Assembly (NCBI GenBank): GCA_002729885.1
Contig: PBUB01000004.1
Coordinates: 186,001 to 250,000 of the forward strand
Length of the DNA: 64,000 bases
DNA from: Spirochaetaceae bacterium
Lineage (GTDB): Bacteria; Spirochaetota; Leptospiria; Leptospirales; Leptonemataceae
Direction: 5' to 3'
In this document: piece by piece, positions 52,979 to 62,944 of the stretch
Position numbering within the stretch: the first letter of the stretch is position 1
How the letters are laid out: each line of letters opens with the position of its first letter
Notes under the pieces: generated by a model
What the model saw: the letters and a program-made list of their open reading frames with translations, nothing else
What the model was told of the DNA's origin: nothing
The model's database searches: none
Position numbers and translations under genes: made by a program

Positions 52979-54111
52979 CAGTAGGAGAATCCGCTGTTTT
53001 TGGATTCGGAATCAGAAAGCTCCTTGCAGAACTCCTTTCGGCGCTGGATGTGTTTTTTTTGAAGCTCGTCCTTTCGCACAGACTGATCCTGAAGCAGCAT
53101 CTGTCTTTCATTTAGATACCGGACCGGCCCTGGTTGGCTCTCCAGCTTCTTTCGATGAGCCTTCCATTCTTCGGATTCCATTCGAACCTTGCTGAAGCGA
53201 AACTTCTGGATGTCACCCGCCGGCATCTTTATGGAAAGAATACACTGGCATTCATCCGGCAAACGTTCAAATGGCAGAATTATGTTTACGGAGTCGGCGG
53301 AATCCAGTACCACCGGCTTGCGTAACTGTTTTAGAAAGTCCAATCTACGATTCTCAAGAAAGGCCTTTTTTGCTTCGGACATCAGATATTCATCTTCCAG
53401 GATATAGTCTTCTGGATCCGGACGATAGAAGAATGCAGAGTTTCGGGGAACCATATGCCAGCCGTAGGACAACCATACGTTGGAATAGGTTGCATAGTCT
53501 TTCCAGTACCGCGCCGGTTCCAGCGGCAGGAACCTGGAACCATTGCATTCTACAGTAGTAGAATACGGGTCGAACCTAACGGACGTTTCATCCTGATTTG
53601 AAATCTGCAACTCCAGCAAGAACAGATCTGGCATCCGTCCTCCGTCTCTGGGGCCCCGACTGTTTCTGTAGATATTTCGGGCAATGGTCGGATCTACAAT
53701 GGTAGCATAGATTTCGACTTTCTTTTGACCGCTGGTGCTGGCTGAATCGCTGGCTGCATAGAATCTGAGAGAATCCCCTCGACCACTGGAGATCGCCCTG
53801 GATTCCGGAATATAGAGCTCTCTTTCGAAGTTGATGGCCGGACCATCGGGCGAGCCCTCTTTTGAGGCGCCATTGATGGAAGCCCTGTCATTACCCGGAT
53901 CGGTTTCCCGATCAGCCGACTCTTCCGAAGCCCGCATGGATTCAGAGCCGGATGGTTCGGGCAACACATAGACATAGTGAAATTCATCGAATACCTGGCA
54001 GCCCGGACTACCAAGGATCCATGCCAGGAGCCATAGCCTGAAAAATGAACGCCCAATACGATTCACAGCCCGGGCCTGATTGTCATTGCTGATTGCATGG
54101 AATATCGCCAT
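52933..54111 (-). CDS. Lipoprotein of unknown function
   Basis: 392 residues from ATG 54111; a GTG at 54066 would give a tighter signal peptide (NRIGRSFFRLWLLAWIL, lipobox GSPGC). The mature part has a Ser/Glu/Asp-rich spacer (about 50-100), a beta-rich region (KVEIYATIVDPTIARNIY, FLLELQISNQDETSVRF, LPFERLPDECQCILSIKMP) and a helical, charged C-terminus rich in Lys/Glu (RKKLESQPG, KKHIQRRKEF). No family recognised. The structural pattern fits an outer-membrane or periplasmic surface lipoprotein. Confidence 0.75.
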   Translation of the reverse strand: MAIFHAISNDNQARAVNRIGRSFFRLWLLAWILGSPGCQVFDEFHYVYVLPEPSGSESMRASEESADRETDPGNDRASINGASKEGSPDGPAINFERELYIPESRAISSGRGDSLRFYAASDSASTSGQKKVEIYATIVDPTIARNIYRNSRGPRDGGRMPDLFLLELQISNQDETSVRFDPYSTTVECNGSRFLPLEPARYWKDYATYSNVWLSYGWHMVPRNSAFFYRPDPEDYILEDEYLMSEAKKAFLENRRLDFLKQLRKPVVLDSADSVNIILPFERLPDECQCILSIKMPAGDIQKFRFSKVRMESEEWKAHRKKLESQPGPVRYLNERQMLLQDQSVRKDELQKKHIQRRKEFCKELSDSESKNSGFSYCQDSFWFRWFDSGFE

Positions 54112-54126
54112 AGATTTCTACGCTAT

Positions 54127-54141
54127 TGTGATGGAATCACA
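54127..54141. promoter_or_regulatory. TGTGA-N5-TCACA palindrome upstream of the lipoprotein gene
   Basis: TGTGATGGAATCACA lies 16 bp before the lipoprotein ATG and 39 bp after the DUF4386 stop. It resembles a CRP site but with a 5-base instead of 6-base spacer. It could equally be a small hairpin between two same-strand genes. Weak. Confidence 0.25.
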
Positions 54142-54179
54142 GGACCGGGCTCTGGCACTAACTTCTGCAGAGCTAGCTA

Positions 54180-54887
54180 CTAACGGAAGCCGGGCTGTGC
54201 CGTCTTATTATCAGTGGTCCGAAATCCGCGCAAGAACAGATAGATGGCCATTGTGATTTCCAGCAGTGCCGTGGGCGCATTCAAAACAAAGTACATGGGA
54301 GTGACGATCTTTAGCAAACCCAGCATTAGAAGAAGAGTCGAAGCCAGGGTAAGGACTGAACTGCCCAGCCCCCACCAGGTGATCCAGGCCGGTAATAAAT
54401 TGCTACGCAATAGCCCTGAATATAGAAACAGACCGCCTATACTCCAGGGAAGTATCATGGCCAGATGATTGATCCAGTCCCGGCTCAAACGAGTCAATTC
54501 AGCTATTGTTTCCAGCTGCAGTTGCATAGCGGAAAGATCCGCATCGGTAGCCTGCAGATATTGCTCACTCATGGTCAACAGGACAAGCAACGGAACCAGT
54601 GCTAGAAACAGAAAGGCTGCGCCGATTATGCGAAAGCCAAAATAGAAAACGGCAATAGTTGGCTCTTGCGATCTCAAAACTGTGTAAAAGATGCAGGCAA
54701 GACCGACGTAGACACATGCAATCATGGCCTGAAAAAACACGGCGACATATACACCGACAGACATTTCCGCCAGTAAAGGGAGATATCCCGGGCTTTCCAG
54801 GACGGGCAGGGAGGAAAAAATTCCAGCGACGATTCCGCTTAAAAGAAGTGCTCCAGTAATTACAGATTTTAATCTCAATGATGACAT
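54180..54887 (-). CDS. DUF4386-type membrane protein
   Basis: 235 residues with about six membrane helices (SVITGALLLSGIVAGIF at the start, GVYVAVFFQAMIACVYVGLA, GAAFLFLALVPLLVLLT). FYFGFRIIGAAFL and the helix layout fit DUF4386, whose function is unknown. Same strand as lepA downstream-to-upstream order, and separated from it by 275 bp that hold no clear gene. Confidence 0.75.
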   Translation of the reverse strand: MSSLRLKSVITGALLLSGIVAGIFSSLPVLESPGYLPLLAEMSVGVYVAVFFQAMIACVYVGLACIFYTVLRSQEPTIAVFYFGFRIIGAAFLFLALVPLLVLLTMSEQYLQATDADLSAMQLQLETIAELTRLSRDWINHLAMILPWSIGGLFLYSGLLRSNLLPAWITWWGLGSSVLTLASTLLLMLGLLKIVTPMYFVLNAPTALLEITMAIYLFLRGFRTTDNKTAQPGFR

Positions 54888-55162
54888 TGATGGCTCCTGA
54901 TAGTATTGGTGCCATCATTCAAAGCAGAGCGGTACTCTCTAGCAGTTAATGATAATATTGGTCGCCATTCTTCAATATTCCGAATTAGTGAATGAGACGC
55001 TTCTTCGCAGGGAGAAGACCCTGGCCTGATAATACTCACACATCCAGATTCGTTCCATTGGACCTGATGTTCCTTCGCGCTACAAACGTAGCGGCGCGCC
55101 ACAGAGCGCTTGTCCCTGGAAGCAAGGGCAGAGAGATTTGTTAGAAAATACGAACCTGGAAT

Positions 55163-56968
55163 TTACTTTTCTGTTTTCAAAAGTGCCAGGAAGGCATCCT
55201 GAGGGATTTCCACAGAGCCGATCTGCTTCATCCTCTTCTTTCCTTCCTTTTGTTTCTCGAGAAGTTTTCTTTTCCTGGAGATATCGCCACCGTAGCATTT
55301 CGCAGTTACGTTTTTCTTCAATGCTGAGATATTCTCCCGGGCAATAACCTTGGCGCCAATAGCTGCCTGCAGTGGAATCTGAAACTGATGCCTTGGAATC
55401 AGCTCTTTAAGACGCTCCACGAATTGCCGGCCTCTGGCTTCTGCCACTGTCCTGTGCACTATCATGGCCAGGGCATCCACCGGTTCGCCATTAACCAGGA
55501 TATCCACCTTGACAAGATCCGATTCGCGGTAATCGGCAAGCTCATAGTCAAGAGAAGCGTAGCCCCGGGAAATGGATTTCAGTCTATCATAGAATTCATA
55601 GATTACTTCGGCCAGAGGAATGTCATAAAGAAGCTGAACCTTGCCATCTTCCAGATACAGAATGTTGTTCTGGATCCCCCGCTTTTCCTGCAGCAATCCA
55701 ATGAGATTGCCCATGTATTCCTGCGGAGTGAGGATGGTGGCCTTTACGTAAGGCTCTTCTTTCTTATCGTACTTAGTGGGGTCCGGCCAGTTACTGGGAT
55801 TATCGATGTAGACTACACGGCCTTTATGATCGGTAATTCTGTTCTTAACACTGGGAGCTGTGTTGATCAGGTCCAGACCAAACTCCCGCTCCAGACGCTC
55901 CTGCACGATTTCCATGTGAAGAAGTCCCAGATAGCCCACGCGGAATCCAAATCCCAGAGCCATGGAGTTTTCCTGTTCAAATATCAGGGCTGCATCGTTT
56001 AACTTGAGTTTGTGCAGAGCATCTTTCAGCTGCTCGAAATCATCTCCCATTACTGGAAACAGGCCCGAAAATACCATGGGTTTGGCTTCCTGGTAACCGG
56101 GCAATGGCTGGGTGGCTTTGCGCGAAGCCAGTGTAACGGTATCGCCTACACGTGTATCCTCTACCGATTTGATACCTGCAATGACATACCCCACTTCTCC
56201 AGCCTGGAGCTGCTTTCGTTGCACCGGTACAATTGTATTGATACCAAGATCCGTAACCGTGAATTCCTTGTCGGTGCCCATTATGTAGATCCGGTCAGCC
56301 TTCGAAAGCTTGCCGTCGAATACCCGAACCTTCATCACAGCTCCATTGTAGCTGTCATAGATGGAATCATGAATCAATGCTCGGAGCGGCGCCTCCAGGT
56401 CCGCTGCCGGTGCGGGAATGTATTTGACTATGGCTTCCAGAACACTTTGAACATTCTCACCGGTCTTCGCAGATACAGGTATAGCCCGGTCTTTGTCCAG
56501 ACCCAGACTCTTGTCGATGAGTTCCAGGCAGCGTTCAACATTGGCCGCCGGTAAATCAATCTTATTAATGACCGGGATAATTTCCAGATCATGCTCCATG
56601 GCCAGATAGAGATTCGCCAGGGTCTGGGCTTCCACTCCCTGAGTTGCATCCACCACAAGAAGTACTCCTTCGCAGGCAGCCAGAGACCTGGAAACCTCGT
56701 AGGAGAAGTCCACATGGCCTGGAGTGTCGATCAAATTCAGAGTGTAATTATTTCCATCCTCCGCCTTATACTCAAAAGTGGCCGAGTTGGATTTTATCGT
56801 AATTCCACGCTCCCGCTCAATGTCCATGGAATCCAGGATCTGTTCCTTTTTGGTCCGATCGTTGGTAATATGTCCTAGCTCCAGCAATCGATCTGCCAGA
56901 GTGGATTTTCCATGGTCAATATGTGCAATGATGGAAAAATTGCGAATGTAGCGGGCGTCCACAGCCAT
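55163..56968 (-). CDS. lepA: Elongation factor 4 (LepA)
   Basis: Ribosome-bound GTPase affecting translation elongation and initiation. The start at ATG 56968 ([20 protein letters not shown]) gives 601 residues, the family length; the frame extends 26 codons upstream with no similarity. G1 is AHIDHGKS (15-22), G3 DTPGH, G4 NKID, and the LepA C-terminal domain has [20 protein letters not shown]. No nearby partner gene is obvious. Confidence 0.97.
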   Translation of the reverse strand: MAVDARYIRNFSIIAHIDHGKSTLADRLLELGHITNDRTKKEQILDSMDIERERGITIKSNSATFEYKAEDGNNYTLNLIDTPGHVDFSYEVSRSLAACEGVLLVVDATQGVEAQTLANLYLAMEHDLEIIPVINKIDLPAANVERCLELIDKSLGLDKDRAIPVSAKTGENVQSVLEAIVKYIPAPAADLEAPLRALIHDSIYDSYNGAVMKVRVFDGKLSKADRIYIMGTDKEFTVTDLGINTIVPVQRKQLQAGEVGYVIAGIKSVEDTRVGDTVTLASRKATQPLPGYQEAKPMVFSGLFPVMGDDFEQLKDALHKLKLNDAALIFEQENSMALGFGFRVGYLGLLHMEIVQERLEREFGLDLINTAPSVKNRITDHKGRVVYIDNPSNWPDPTKYDKKEEPYVKATILTPQEYMGNLIGLLQEKRGIQNNILYLEDGKVQLLYDIPLAEVIYEFYDRLKSISRGYASLDYELADYRESDLVKVDILVNGEPVDALAMIVHRTVAEARGRQFVERLKELIPRHQFQIPLQAAIGAKVIARENISALKKNVTAKCYGGDISRKRKLLEKQKEGKKRMKQIGSVEIPQDAFLALLKTEK

Positions 56969-57535
56969 TGCTGGCCACAATCCCGGAGGCCCTAAAAAAA
57001 GCAAATTCTTGTTTTCACCGTTGCCGGCCAGGTATCGGCCCTTCAAATACCTTAACTCGGTCTCTGCATCTTCTAGAATTAGACACTCACTTCATTCGCT
57101 CTTGAAAATGGGATGTTTTGTGCAGCCCTGGGGGAATCCTGGCCCGCCGTCCAGGGCCGTTCCTGAACCCATGAAATGCCAATGGCACTGAAATCTTTGG
57201 CCGTCAAGATTCTGTCCCAGGTTCGGACACAGTAACGTCCTTGAGTGAAGAGATTCTGCAGAGATGCGATATACTCTTGCTGCAATAGTGACACCGGATT
57301 ATTTTCAATCTATAGAGAATGGGATAATTGAATGTAAAAACGCTTTGCGTAATTTTTTCTGCAAATTGCAATCGATCATTTCTTTTTGCTCGTCAAATTG
57401 CCCCAGGTAGATAACTTCTTCGGAGAATGCAATGAGTGCCCCCGATGCATTCTGCGGAATTGGCCTGAGGCCGTTACAGAAAGATAAAGGGAATCCCTGA
57501 AAGGTCCCCGCTAAACGTGAGCGAAAGGACCTTGA
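56969..57535. other. 567-bp divergent gap between lepA and the chemotaxis hybrid
   Basis: No gene is supported: short frames at 57009-57191 (+) and 57079-57294 (-) lack SD sites and family features. It must hold promoters for lepA and the hybrid. An A/T-rich tract lies near 57300-57400. The last 35 bases form the hairpin described separately. Confidence 0.5.
57501..57533 (+). promoter_or_regulatory. Hairpin enclosing the ribosome-binding site of the hybrid kinase
   Basis: Outer stem AAGGTCC (57501-57507) with GGACCTT (57527-57533) and inner stem CGCT (57509-57512) with AGCG (57520-57523), loop AAACGTG. The SD AAGGA (57525-57529) is partly inside the right arm and the ATG is at 57536, two bases after the stem. 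Ribosome binding would require the stem to open, so translation may be conditional. Confidence 0.5.
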
Positions 57536-60500
57536 ATGAATGTCGTAACGACACCTACATTGGTGATTGTTGGATGCACCCCGTCCAGAGTCGCCATATT
57601 AACCGATTTCTTTCGCGGTTTGCCGAAAGATTTGCCCTGTTGCGTACTGCTGGTGGATCTGTCCAGTGAGCCAGACCCTTCCAGGCTTGGCAACATGGCC
57701 CGGGAACATTCTGCTGCTGCACCGTGCTTACTCTATGATGGGGCCCCTCTCAAAAAAGGAGAAATCTATGTTGCTCCGCTGAATCGCATCGCACGGCTGG
57801 AGGCAGATACGTTCCGACTGGCCAGCCATTCAGACATAGAATTGGCACCCGGCCATCGCCTGGGAATCGATCCATCCTCCCTGGGCGACGATACTGTTCT
57901 TGCTGTCCTAACTCAAATGCGACCGGAACTGCAGAGGGTTTTCTGCCATTTCAAAAGCGAAGGTGCACTTACTCTTCTGCACCTGGAGGAGATATATTTC
58001 AGCCTTTCTCTACATGACCTGGAACCTGGATGTCCCGACAGAGCTATCCCGGCGCGCAATATGGGATCCGAGATTCAGAAATGGACTGCACTGCGTGGCT
58101 CCGACCGGGCCAGCGAAGCAGATTGGCAAAGTGCGCTTCAGTCCTGTGTTGATGAGGTTAAACAATCCACAGGCGAAGATTTTTCGGATTATAGAGACCC
58201 AACATTGATCCGGAGAATCAGGCGCAGACTGGCTATCAGAAATCTGACACTGGAAAGCTATGTTGAACTTCTGAAAAAGGATCGAGATGAGATCCAATTC
58301 CTGGCAGAGGACTGGCTCATTAAAGTAACCCGCTTCTTTAGAGACAGGGAGGTCTTCGAAGCTCTCAAATCCAAGGTGCTTCCCGGTTTGGTTCGGGCTG
58401 GAAAGGGGCCTCTTCGAGTATGGATTCCTGGCTGCGCCACAGGAGAGGAAGCCTACTCAATAGCGATCTTGATTCTGGAACACATGCGAACCGAGGACAT
58501 CTCCAGAAATCTTCAGATATTTGCCACCGATGTGGATTCGAATTCTCTGAACATCGCAAGAGCCGGACATTATCCTGCATCCATCGCAAATGAGATTCCT
58601 TCTGAGCTGCTTCATCGGTTCTTTCGCAAGGAAAGCAACGCATATCGCATTCGGCCTTTCGTTCGCGAGCTATTTCTTTTCTCCAGGCATAATCTACTTT
58701 CGGACTCACCCTTTTCCCGCATGGATCTCATTAGCTGCAGAAATCTGCTAATCTATCTCAGCAAAGAGGGCCAGGACAAAGCCATGAGGTCTCTGACCTA
58801 TTCCTTGAAGGAAGGAGGCACCCTGATGCTGGGCAAATCCGAGGATCCAGGGCAAAGCAGAAAGAGGTTTACATCTGTTTTTCCCGGCCTGAGCATCTAC
58901 TTGCGGAATCCGGGTTCTCGCCGCAAAATCACTGAGGAAGTGCTATCCGGGCCTGCAACAACGCAAACGTTGCAGAATCAAAACCAGGAACTGGCACAAA
59001 TTGCTACTCGGGCCCTGGCCCGGAGATTTTCGCCACCGGCTGTACTCATCAATGAAAGAAATGAGATTCTTTATGTTCAGGGTAGTACCGGCGATTTTCT
59101 GGAGCTTCCCGCCGGCCAGAGCACCAATGAGCTTCTATCCATGGCCAGACCAGAAGTCAGACCTGCTCTTATCCGGACTCTCAATTCTGCACGAAGTTTG
59201 AATCTAGAGGTTTCCCATACAGAGAAAACTTCCGTAGGAACGCTTCAAATAATCGCCACTCCACTGGAAGGGGAATCGCAACCATTGGTCCTGGTTACTT
59301 TTCTGGTCCTGGATTTGGGTAAAAAAGCAGCCCCTGAGGCCGTCCCGGATCCGGATTCCAGAGAAGAGCAGGGGCTGCGCCAGGAGGTTCACCGAACAAG
59401 ATTGCAGCTGGACAATACGATTCTGGAACTTCAGCAGGCAAACGATGAACTCTCTGCGATAAATGAATCTGCAGAGCTCACCAATGAAGAACTTCAAAGT
59501 GCTAATGAAGAATTGATTCATTCTCGCTACGAATTACAATCCCTGAACGAAGAGCTGCAGACCACAAACCAGGAACTACAGTACAGACTGGAGGAGCTTT
59601 CGAGAGCAAACAACGATATCATAAACCTGATTCGCAGCACAGAAATCCCGGTAATCTTTCTGGATCAAGAGCTTAGCATTCGATGGTTCAGTCCCGATAT
59701 GGCCCGTTTGATGGGACTTGATCAGGCCGACATTGGACTGAGCGTACTACAGTTCTATCAGCCGTTTCCGGGATTGGACTGGGAAAAGGCAATGCATCAT
59801 ACACTGCAGTTTCATAATGTTCAAGAGTCTACCCTGGAAACAGAAGATGATCGTTTCTTTGCGCTTCGGATTCTCCCATACAGAACCGGCGATGATGTAG
59901 TGGAAGGAGCCGTCTTTACCTTTCAGGATATTACTGAGAAGCAGAAGCAGGACTCTGAACTAGCAGACTACCGTCACAATCTGGAAAGCATAGTGAAAGA
60001 ACGTTCCAGCGATCTCGAACGATCCCGAAGATTGCTGGAACAAACCGGACAGGTAGCGCGGGTAGGGGGATGGGAGATAGACGCTGTCAGCAAGAAACTG
60101 GAATGGACTTACGCAACCACAGATATTTTCGAAACCGCAGAGGACTTCGTACCGGATCTGGAATCAATGATGAGCTTTTTTCATGCCGATGATCAGGACC
60201 GGTTGCAGGATTTGATATCTCTGTCCCTTTCCCACGGGCAGCCCTTTGACCAGGAGCTTCGATTACTTACTTCAAAGGGAAATGAGAAGTGGATCGTTTT
60301 CTCCGGTCGCCCGATCATTGAGCACGAAGAGTGCGTTCGCATATTTGGTTCGATACAGGATATAACTGAAAGGAAGCGCTTTGAAGAACGACTCAAAAGA
60401 ACAACCAATATGCTTCTGAGAACGGAGCATGTGGCCAGTCTGGGAAGCTGGGAATGGAACCTGGAAACGGATCAAGTAACCTGGTCCGACGAATTGTTCA

Positions 60501-61954
60501 ATATCTTTGGATTGCCGGCAGAAGAAGGTCCGCCCCCGTTCTCCGAGCTATCCAGGTTTTACACCGAAGAAAGTCTGCAAAAGTTAAGAGAAGCCGTAAA
60601 CCGCTCCATCGAAAGAAAGATTCCATATTTTCTTGAACTGGAAGCCATTCGAAAAGATGGGAAGCGAATCTTTGGCGTGGCCAGCGGCCTGCCTATAAAA
60701 GATTTTTCTGGCCGGGTAACTAAATTCTATGGATCTTTCCAGGACATTACGGTCCGGGCACTGGCCGAACAGGAAGCAACTCGAGCCAGGGAAGAAGCGG
60801 AGAGAGCCAACCGTGCCAAAACATTGTTTCTGGGAAATCTCAGTCATGAACTCCGGACACCAATGAATGCCATTATTGGAATGACCGAACTTGCTCTGGA
60901 AGAAAGTCTCAATTCAGAGGTGCGCAATTATCTGGAAACGGTGAGAGATGCATCCGGACATCTGATGGAAATCATCTCGGATCTACTGGACTCGGCAGTA
61001 ATCGAGAAAGGGCAATTGGAATTATCAGAGGAGGTATTCTCGCTTCGAACCACAGTACAGAGGGCCAATTCAGTACTTTCTCGGGAATTTCAAGAGAAAG
61101 GGCTTCCCTTTAGCTACAGTATCGATCGCGACATTCCTGATTCTGTCATAGGCGATTCCAGAAGACTCGCTCAGATACTGATCAACCTGCTTGGAAATGC
61201 AGTTAAGTATACCAGCTCCGGACAGGTGCAGCTACAGCTTGGCCTTCTATCTCTGGATGAAGAAGCAGAAAGCATGGAACTGCAAATCAGAGTCAGCGAT
61301 ACGGGCACCGGTATTCATCCAGAGAACCTGGATTTGATCTTTGATAAATTTACTCAGGTCAGTACCCGAGATAACCGGCTGCTGAAGCATTCAAGCGGCA
61401 CTGGCATGGGCCTATACATCACTCGAAGCATTGTTTCGGCCATGCATGGATCCATCAATGTTGAAAGCGTTCCAGGAGAAGGCAGTAGTTTCAATGTGAT
61501 TCTTCCACTGCGTATCAGAACCAGGGATTCCAACATAGCTGATTCGAATCATGCCAGTCGGTTGCCAGCTATGACAATACTGATGGCAGAGGACAACGCC
61601 ATCAATGCCCTGGTGCAACGAACGGTACTGGAACAGGTGGGACATTCCGTGGTGTCGGTGAACAACGGAAGCGAAGCTATTGAGGCTCTGGCCGGAAACG
61701 ATTTCGATTTGATTCTCATGGATCTGGAGATGCCGGTACTGGATGGCTTTCAGACCACCCAGGCGATACGTGAAGGACAGGCAGGAAAGGAGAAATCCAA
61801 TGTGCCTATTGTAGCAATTACGGCTCATGTACTCTCCGACGTGGAAGAGCAGTGCATTCAATCTGGCATGAATGGTTTTATTACCAAGCCAATCGACATA
61901 AAGGCGCTGGGCGAGGATCTTGCGAGAATAATGAAAGGCAATGCAACAGCCTGA
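57536..61954 (+). CDS. CheB(degenerate)-CheR-PAS-histidine kinase-receiver hybrid
   Basis: 1472 residues. Domains: CheB-like methylesterase (about 1-185) lacking the Ser and His of the active site (GCTPSRV where CheB has GxSxGG); CheR methyltransferase (about 205-470) with intact SAM motif GCATGEEAYS (about 299); PAS-linked coiled coil with repeated NEELQ units (about 608-698); three PAS domains (700-1080); HisKA with His1104 (LSHELRTPMN); ATPase (NLLGNAVKYT, DTGTGI, TGMGLY); C-terminal receiver with Asp1396 (LILMDLEMP). No membrane helix. Such CheB/CheR-kinase proteins link methylation to phosphorelay signalling; no output partner is visible. Confidence 0.92.
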   Translation: MNVVTTPTLVIVGCTPSRVAILTDFFRGLPKDLPCCVLLVDLSSEPDPSRLGNMAREHSAAAPCLLYDGAPLKKGEIYVAPLNRIARLEADTFRLASHSDIELAPGHRLGIDPSSLGDDTVLAVLTQMRPELQRVFCHFKSEGALTLLHLEEIYFSLSLHDLEPGCPDRAIPARNMGSEIQKWTALRGSDRASEADWQSALQSCVDEVKQSTGEDFSDYRDPTLIRRIRRRLAIRNLTLESYVELLKKDRDEIQFLAEDWLIKVTRFFRDREVFEALKSKVLPGLVRAGKGPLRVWIPGCATGEEAYSIAILILEHMRTEDISRNLQIFATDVDSNSLNIARAGHYPASIANEIPSELLHRFFRKESNAYRIRPFVRELFLFSRHNLLSDSPFSRMDLISCRNLLIYLSKEGQDKAMRSLTYSLKEGGTLMLGKSEDPGQSRKRFTSVFPGLSIYLRNPGSRRKITEEVLSGPATTQTLQNQNQELAQIATRALARRFSPPAVLINERNEILYVQGSTGDFLELPAGQSTNELLSMARPEVRPALIRTLNSARSLNLEVSHTEKTSVGTLQIIATPLEGESQPLVLVTFLVLDLGKKAAPEAVPDPDSREEQGLRQEVHRTRLQLDNTILELQQANDELSAINESAELTNEELQSANEELIHSRYELQSLNEELQTTNQELQYRLEELSRANNDIINLIRSTEIPVIFLDQELSIRWFSPDMARLMGLDQADIGLSVLQFYQPFPGLDWEKAMHHTLQFHNVQESTLETEDDRFFALRILPYRTGDDVVEGAVFTFQDITEKQKQDSELADYRHNLESIVKERSSDLERSRRLLEQTGQVARVGGWEIDAVSKKLEWTYATTDIFETAEDFVPDLESMMSFFHADDQDRLQDLISLSLSHGQPFDQELRLLTSKGNEKWIVFSGRPIIEHEECVRIFGSIQDITERKRFEERLKRTTNMLLRTEHVASLGSWEWNLETDQVTWSDELFNIFGLPAEEGPPPFSELSRFYTEESLQKLREAVNRSIERKIPYFLELEAIRKDGKRIFGVASGLPIKDFSGRVTKFYGSFQDITVRALAEQEATRAREEAERANRAKTLFLGNLSHELRTPMNAIIGMTELALEESLNSEVRNYLETVRDASGHLMEIISDLLDSAVIEKGQLELSEEVFSLRTTVQRANSVLSREFQEKGLPFSYSIDRDIPDSVIGDSRRLAQILINLLGNAVKYTSSGQVQLQLGLLSLDEEAESMELQIRVSDTGTGIHPENLDLIFDKFTQVSTRDNRLLKHSSGTGMGLYITRSIVSAMHGSINVESVPGEGSSFNVILPLRIRTRDSNIADSNHASRLPAMTILMAEDNAINALVQRTVLEQVGHSVVSVNNGSEAIEALAGNDFDLILMDLEMPVLDGFQTTQAIREGQAGKEKSNVPIVAITAHVLSDVEEQCIQSGMNGFITKPIDIKALGEDLARIMKGNATA

Positions 61955-62053
61955 TAAGTTGAAAAGCCTTAGATGCCACCGGCTCAAAGATTTTTGGTGG
62001 TCGAACGACTCTTTCCGGGATTTCTTTTTAAAAATTTTCAGGATAAGACTAAC

Positions 62054-62671
62054 ATGAAAAATCGTTTGATGCTATTACTGGCAGGAACACTCTTCTTCGC
62101 TTATTGTGCGGAGGCCCCGGACGCGGAAATGGCCAGAACCGACGAAGCACAGAGCGAAAGCCCGGCTACCGGAGAGAAACAGGCCATCAATATTGAATCC
62201 AGTGTAATTCGCTGGGTGGGTACCAAGATCACAGGCCAGCACCATGGAACCATTAATTTAAAGAGCGGCCATATCTTCGTGGACGGAGACAGGATAACCG
62301 GTGGCGAATTTGTCATGGACATGAATTCCATTACTGTTCTCGACCTCACAGGAGAAAAGAAGCAAAAGCTGGAAAAGCACTTACGAACAACGGACTTTTT
62401 CGAGGTAGAAAAGTTTCCTGAAAGCCGCTTTGCCATTACAGGCATTGAGGATGTGGACGGCGGAGTACGCGTCAAAGGCAACCTCACCATGCGCGATACA
62501 ACACATTCCATTGAATTTACAGCACGGATAGAAAGCAAAGGAGGTAAGCCTTCTCGCGTCATCGCCGATTTTAATATAGATCGTCAAAAGTGGGGAGTAG
62601 TCTACAAGGGTAAACCGGACGATGCCATTCGAGACGAGGTGAATCTCCAGCCAGAAATTGTTCTGGATTAA
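62054..62671 (+). CDS. YceI-family lipocalin-like lipoprotein
   Basis: YceI domain binds isoprenoid chains in the periplasm. Start chosen at ATG 62054 (MKNRLMLLLAGTLFF) because the 27 upstream codons carry no signal-peptide logic; 205 residues. Signal ends AYC, a relaxed lipobox typical of spirochaetes. After a short linker the YceI fold appears (SSVIRWVGTKITGQHHGTI, TDFFEVEKFPESRFAITGI, VKGNLTMRDTTHSIEF). The end has the usual conserved Trp/Gly near DRQKWGVVYKGKPDD. A hairpin (GCAGGGG/CCCCTGC, 62700-62723) follows at 29 bp. Confidence 0.9.
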   Translation: MKNRLMLLLAGTLFFAYCAEAPDAEMARTDEAQSESPATGEKQAINIESSVIRWVGTKITGQHHGTINLKSGHIFVDGDRITGGEFVMDMNSITVLDLTGEKKQKLEKHLRTTDFFEVEKFPESRFAITGIEDVDGGVRVKGNLTMRDTTHSIEFTARIESKGGKPSRVIADFNIDRQKWGVVYKGKPDDAIRDEVNLQPEIVLD

Positions 62672-62699
62672 TCCCGGAGCAATAAGACCGGAAAAGAGA

Positions 62700-62723
62700 G
62701 CAGGGGTAGCTGTTCGCCCCTGC
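62700..62723 (+). terminator. Possible terminator hairpin after the YceI gene
   Basis: Perfect 7-bp stem (GCAGGGG/CCCCTGC) with a 10-base loop, but no T-run follows, so a Rho-independent role is doubtful. Confidence 0.3.
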
Positions 62724-62846
62724 CGAATATGTGTTACAGGACACATCGTTGCTCCCTAATATTGCTCGGTTAAAATCGGAATTTTCGGCCAATATGACAA
62801 TCCCGGGAGAACTCCCATGTATTAAGTTAACTCCCTGAAGGGAAGG

Positions 62847-62874
62847 TTACACACCGTCAGATTGTATGTATAAT
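62847..62874 (+). promoter_or_regulatory. Candidate sigma-70-type promoter for the STAS gene
   Basis: A perfect -10 hexamer TATAAT at 62869-62874 lies 70 bp before the STAS ATG, with a poor -35 (TTACAC, 62847) at 16 bp spacing. AT-rich context supports it; the -35 match is weak. Confidence 0.4.
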
Positions 62875-62944
62875 AATACACATAAAGATCGGGTAGAAGA
62901 GAAAATCAGCTTTTCTATACAGCGCGATTTTGCCTATTGGAGTC

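Noticed and set aside
56969-57046. 26-codon N-terminal extension of lepA
   Set aside because: The family begins right before the [13 protein letters not shown] segment; the extension has no similarity and no SD.
57079-57294. 71-codon minus-strand frame between lepA and the hybrid kinase
   Set aside because: Mixed composition, no SD and no motif; it probably covers promoter DNA.
62731-62748. ATGTGT-N6-ACACAT palindrome after the YceI gene, partly like a site before lysA (37395-37410)
   Set aside because: Six-base palindromes with a fixed spacer are expected many times by chance in 64 kb, and the 14/15 match to the lysA site is also within chance.
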